This document shows, piece after piece, positions 31,858 through 35,002 of a DNA stretch of 35,002 nt. Each line of letters starts with the position of its first letter. Within the stretch, counting starts at the first letter, position 1. The notes below the pieces were generated by a model. The model searched no databases, was not told where the DNA came from, and saw only the letters and a list, made by a program, of their open reading frames with translations. A program made the position numbers and the translations under genes. Origin of the DNA: Chloroflexota bacterium (GTDB lineage: Bacteria > Chloroflexota > UBA11872); the NCBI GenBank assembly GCA_022820025.1, contig JAJEGF010000038.1, positions 136,827-171,828 of the forward strand, given 5' to 3'.

Positions 31858-31987
31858 CGGCTCGCCGTCCAGCTGCTCCGCACGGACAGTCAACGAATCT
31901 CGGTACGCTCGCCAACCCGTGCGCTCCGGAACTTCAGCCCATCTCCGAAACGGCTCTGACCTGCAGGTTGTGTCTCCCGTGACCCTG

Positions 31988-33565
31988 ATGCGGGCCATGC
32001 TGGTCGCCGTGGCAGGGGTTCTGGTGTTTGCATCGCCCGTTTTCGGCCAGTGGCCCGCGACCTGTGTCGATCTGAACGACATCGTGGAGCGGCACCTGGG
32101 CAACGACCAAAACGTAGGGATCTACCAGCAGGTCTTCGGCGAGGGCGCCGAGCAGGGCTGCCGGACCGATCACGTCAACGACGTGCGCCGCGCATTCGCC
32201 TGGGCCTTCGACGAAATCGACGCCGCTGGCGATTTGAGTCTCCCGGATCTCGCCTGGCCGACCGATTGCGTTGAACTGAACGACATCGTCGAGGCTCACC
32301 TGGGCAACGAACACTACGTCGGGATCTACGAGCGCGTCTTTGGCCCGGCGGCCGAGGCCGGCTGCCGGCGCGATCACCGCGATGATGTGCGTGCAGTGTT
32401 CGCTTGGGCGCTTGGGGCCGATGCCTCGCCAGGACGGGCGCCGCCGCTTCAGGGCGCCACAACGGGAGTCCTGAGGGACGTGGAGTACGTGATCGGCCTT
32501 CCGGACGGCTGGCGTCAGACAGCCCGCCACCAATTCCAGCGAAGCGATCCCTGGGCCATCCTTCAGCTCAGGCCGACAGGGCCGTCTGATCACACGCTCA
32601 AGCAGCGGGCGGAGTCGGTCCGGGACGGTCTGGAACAGGAGCTTCGGGAACGCCGGCCCGATTACGTGCTGTTTGAACTGACGTCCTTTCAGGAGGTGAC
32701 CCGCGGACCGCAGCACGCCTACGAGGTCACCTACCGCATTCAGGAATCTTCGCGCTACTGCGTGGTCGTCGTCACCGAGCGAATCGTGGCCGCAACTACC
32801 TGGTACGGCCTGGACCGTGTAATTCGCGCAACTAACTGGATGTGCGAGGCGGACGTGCCGCTTCATGGCGACTCAACCAGAACTCTATTGGACTCCCTGC
32901 GCGTTACAGGCAAGCCCGACGACTACTACTCGCAGTCGCTGATCGCCGACGGCGTGCTGATTAAGGCCGCGGCCAAGGTGCAAACAGAGGCTCTGCCGGC
33001 GGCCGCGGCTGTTGTGCGTTGGATGCTCGGGTCGGCTCGAAGCGACATACCTCCCTGCATGGCCGCCGCTGAAGCCAGCCTGGCGATCATTCCGAAGGAC
33101 GACTTTGTGACTGTGCTCCCTGAGTTTGCCTGGCTCAGCGGTAGGGCCGACTTCACGGGCCGGACGTACGACTCGTTCGACCTCCGGGGGGCTGGTGCAG
33201 TTCGCGGTCAACCGGCTACGGCAACGTCCGAAGAGTTGTTGCTTGGCATCGGCGTGTCCAGGGACCCGCATGTCACCGTTCACGAATTCGCGCACGCAAT
33301 CCAGAATCTTTGCTTTACACCCGCCGATGACCGGAAGTGGCGCGGCTTCTACACCAGGGCCTTGCAGGCCAATTTCAGACCCGGATCGCACCAGATGCAT
33401 GACGTGTACGAGTTCTTTGCCGTGTTCAGCGACGGCTACTTCGGAGTTGGGCACTGGCCTGGCGACCCTTCAACCGGCCGGGAGCTGATCCGGAAGGACT
33501 TTCCTGATGTCTTCGAAGCCCTCCTGGAGATCTACGGGTCGCCGGGTCATCTGGAGCACCCCTGA
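31988..33565 (+). CDS. Secreted zincin-type metallopeptidase with two N-terminal repeat domains
   Basis: From ATG 31988 the protein is 525 residues; GTG 31979 is an alternative. A signal peptide (MRAMLVAVAGVLVFASPVFG) precedes two tandem ~53-residue modules starting at Trp22 and Trp90. Each reads as WP-x-x-CV-x-LNDIVE-x-HLGN, then VGIY, VFG, a Gly-Cys-Arg-x-Asp-His segment and FAWA. The two cysteines per module could form a disulfide. A middle region of unknown fold follows. The C-terminal part has VTVHEFAHAIQ with a zinc-binding HExxH (432-436) and YEFFAVFSDGYF with Glu475 as a likely third ligand, as in M34-like and related peptidases. The active site supports an exported metalloprotease; the substrate is unknown. 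It lies 199 nt downstream of the ankyrin gene. Confidence 0.8.
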   Translation: MRAMLVAVAGVLVFASPVFGQWPATCVDLNDIVERHLGNDQNVGIYQQVFGEGAEQGCRTDHVNDVRRAFAWAFDEIDAAGDLSLPDLAWPTDCVELNDIVEAHLGNEHYVGIYERVFGPAAEAGCRRDHRDDVRAVFAWALGADASPGRAPPLQGATTGVLRDVEYVIGLPDGWRQTARHQFQRSDPWAILQLRPTGPSDHTLKQRAESVRDGLEQELRERRPDYVLFELTSFQEVTRGPQHAYEVTYRIQESSRYCVVVVTERIVAATTWYGLDRVIRATNWMCEADVPLHGDSTRTLLDSLRVTGKPDDYYSQSLIADGVLIKAAAKVQTEALPAAAAVVRWMLGSARSDIPPCMAAAEASLAIIPKDDFVTVLPEFAWLSGRADFTGRTYDSFDLRGAGAVRGQPATATSEELLLGIGVSRDPHVTVHEFAHAIQNLCFTPADDRKWRGFYTRALQANFRPGSHQMHDVYEFFAVFSDGYFGVGHWPGDPSTGRELIRKDFPDVFEALLEIYGSPGHLEHP

Positions 33566-33622
33566 GCCTCGTAGACACTCGGCCAGGCTGACTTCGGTGT
33601 CCGGCGACTAGCATCTGGGAAG

Positions 33623-34177
33623 GTGTATCGGGTGATCGCCGGGCTGAGGGCGCGCCCCGTGTCCTACACGGTGAATCGCGTCGGCGGTTTCGCCGCCACT
33701 CTCGCAATGCTGACGCTTGGCGCGTCCCTCCTGGGCGGCTGCGACGAGTCCTCCGTCCGGGACGCTAAGGCGTCGGCCAGCGCGGCCCCTTCCCAACCGG
33801 GAAAGCGCGGCCGCAGCCTCTTTGCCGCCAACTGCGCGGCCTGCCACGGCGCAAGCGGGGAGGGGCAGCCCGACTGGCACACCAGCAAGCCCGGCGGCAC
33901 CCTGCCCGCCCCTCAACGGCGACGGGCACACCTGGCACCATGCCGACGGGTTCCTTTGCCAGGTTATCGACGAGTGCGGCAAATTCCGGGAAGTCTCCCG
34001 GCCTCCCCGGCTCTAAGAGCGCCATGCCCGCCTTCGGCGACCGCCTTAACCACCGGGAAATCATCGCGGTCCTCACCTTCGTCAAGACCCTCTGGGGCGA
34101 CACGACCCGCGGTGGTTTTCCCATCCTCGAGTCCCAGGCCATCATCAGCCAAAAAAGACCCATTCCCCGCCGGCTGA
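33623..34177 (+). pseudogene. Cytochrome c lipoprotein interrupted by frameshifts
   Basis: The frame begins at GTG 33623 with a lipoprotein-like leader (LTLGASLLGGC). A class I haem motif CAACH lies in SLFAANCAACHGASGEGQP. After PGGTLPAP the protein continues only in other frames: NGDGHTWHHADGFLCQVI, then SAMPAFGDRLNHREIIAVL and FVKTLWGDTTRGG. The final residues KDPFPAG return to the first frame. MPAFGDRL carries the axial methionine. At least three 1-nt shifts are needed, near 33903-33912 (run of C), 33985-34005 (CCC) and 34151-34156 (six A). All lie at homopolymers, so either the gene is decaying or the assembly has errors here. With the shifts corrected it would be a complete single-haem cytochrome c. 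Confidence 0.75.
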
Positions 34178-34204
34178 CCGCCGGCGCGACGCTACCAACC
34201 TGTC

Positions 34205-34590
34205 TCGCAACTGATCCTCGGCAGCGATGCGCTGCTGCTGGACGACGAGTCTGACCGTCGCAGGCCCCCATCGAGCTCGCGCTTTGGGCTGGCGTGGACC
34301 CGATCTACCGGGATGACGACGGGAGGTCGGCCCTCCCGGCGACCGTCGTGCACGCCGACGAGGAAATCGTGTCGTTTCTCCTGGCTGGCGGTGCCGATTC
34401 CAACGGCCCAAGGATCGCGGAACTTGTCCAAGAATCCGCCATCGCTGAACTGCTCGAGCTGCTCGGGGCCGGGGCGCTCACCGCGGAAGCCCTGTTGACC
34501 CTGGCCGAACTCGGCTTGAACGCCCTGGGCAACATCGACACGTTCATCGAGGGCATGGTCTGCATCTTCACCCTGGGTCTCGGCTGCTAG
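34205..34590 (+). pseudogene. Truncated duplicate of the ankyrin-repeat gene
   Basis: The segment is a degenerate copy of the gene at 30928-31788. Matching begins at about 34205 (LILGSDALLLD versus LVLSHDALLLD) without the start codon or membrane anchor. A 1-nt shift in a run of five C (about 34264-34270) separates this from ELALWAGVDPIYRDDDGRSALP. The central ankyrin repeats are missing: the first repeat joins directly to the last, SNGPRIAELVQESA. The 39-residue tail is conserved at 34 positions and the match continues about 30 nt past the stop. A 98-residue open frame (34294-34590) remains, but without an anchor it is probably not functional. Confidence 0.75.
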
Positions 34591-34759
34591 GAGCCAAGCC
34601 GCAGGCACCTGTCCGGAAGGCGCGGCTTTCGAGCCAGCTATTGCCGCTCAACGCCCGGTCCCCTGCTTCCGTGCCCACCGGGGACGTCAGGAGCCCGACA
34701 CGGACACGACCGCGTCGTTGTGGTTCTCGACTAGCCCCGGGAGTGGCTCGCGCCTCGAT

Positions 34760-35002
34760 CTAGCGGCGGTCGAGGTAGCGTTCCTGGACCCAGCCGCCGG
34801 CTTCGAGTTCCACCCACGTGAGGCCTTCGGACTGGCGGGTGCGGCCGGTGAGGTCCACCTGGGCCTCGAACGGCAGGATGCGCAGCACGCGCCCCTGGGT
34901 GGTGGGTTCGGTGCGCACGTTGAGGCCATCGGTGGCATTCACCTCGCCGGTGCGGGACGGGGTGGGGGTGGGGGTGGGCGCCGGGGTGGGCGTGGCCACC
35001 GG
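34760..35002 (-). CDS. Bacterial SH3-domain protein (partial, 5' end outside)
   Basis: The visible 80 residues are the C-terminus of a protein that continues past the window edge. A Thr/Pro-rich linker (TPAPTPTPTPSRTGE) leads to an SH3b domain: DGLNVRTEPTTQGRVLRIL, AQVDLTGRT, TWVELEAGGWVQERYL. SH3b modules commonly bind cell-wall peptides. The linker type matches that of the LysM protein and the anti-sigma-like protein in this window. The apparent GTG at 34999 is inside the linker and is not taken as the start. The 169 nt between the ankyrin remnant and this gene show nothing I recognise. Confidence 0.82.
   Translation of the reverse strand, partial: PVATPTPAPTPTPTPSRTGEVNATDGLNVRTEPTTQGRVLRILPFEAQVDLTGRTRQSEGLTWVELEAGGWVQERYLDRR

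Noticed and set aside
1..35002. tRNA, rRNA or insertion sequences
   Set aside because: I scanned for T-loop-like GTTCGA segments, transposase motifs and terminal repeats and found none I could support.

Overview
The window is high-GC, gene-dense DNA with many GTG starts, 1-4 nt start/stop overlaps, and Thr-Pro-rich linkers in exported proteins (LysM protein, putative anti-sigma factor, small lipoprotein, SH3 protein). Together with an ECF sigma/DUF5667-type pair and SDR-rich content, this fits an uncultured Chloroflexota bacterium, possibly a marine or sponge-associated lineage. That assignment is inference; no rRNA or other phylogenetic marker is present. No tRNA, rRNA, CRISPR array or insertion sequence was recognised.

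Layout. 1-1.0 kb: fragment of an MTHFR C-terminal-domain protein and a LysM envelope protein on the minus strand. 1.1-7.8 kb: sugar-phosphate nucleotidyltransferase, DUF4126-like membrane protein, pabB (minus), HypE-like AIR-synthase protein, threonine aldolase, an SDR and a methyltransferase. 7.8-8.7 kb: two tiny membrane/coiled-coil proteins and a pterin dehydratase (minus). Two parS-type ParB sites (3919-3934 and 8319-8334) suggest that this stretch lies near the chromosome origin. 8.8-13.6 kb: two coupled sugar-nucleotide epimerases, then an ECF sigma factor overlapping a 783-residue membrane protein with a Thr/Pro-rich outer region. 13.7-16.5 kb (minus): a Tat-exported protein of unknown function, then a pyrE-ddl pair. 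16.6-19.4 kb: atypical SDR and an SLC13/RCK_C transporter.

19.5-25.1 kb is accessory in character: a MntA/HepT toxin-antitoxin pair, an oxidoreductase, an orphan AF2212-type antitoxin, a visibly AT-richer DUF262/HNH (GmrSD-like) gene and a DUF4143 ATPase preceded by a long inverted repeat. 25.1-30.8 kb: beta-propeller glycosidase-like protein, small lipoprotein, dual-specificity phosphatase, a DUF4392-DUF1445 operon that looks like a split form of mammalian D-glutamate cyclase, two small membrane proteins, a repeat-bearing gap and a GNAT acetyltransferase.

30.9-34.6 kb: a membrane-anchored ankyrin protein, a secreted HExxH peptidase with two tandem copies of an unnamed ~50-residue domain, a cytochrome c lipoprotein broken by homopolymer frameshifts, and a truncated, frameshifted duplicate of the ankyrin gene. 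The window ends in an SH3-domain protein on the minus strand, cut by the window edge.
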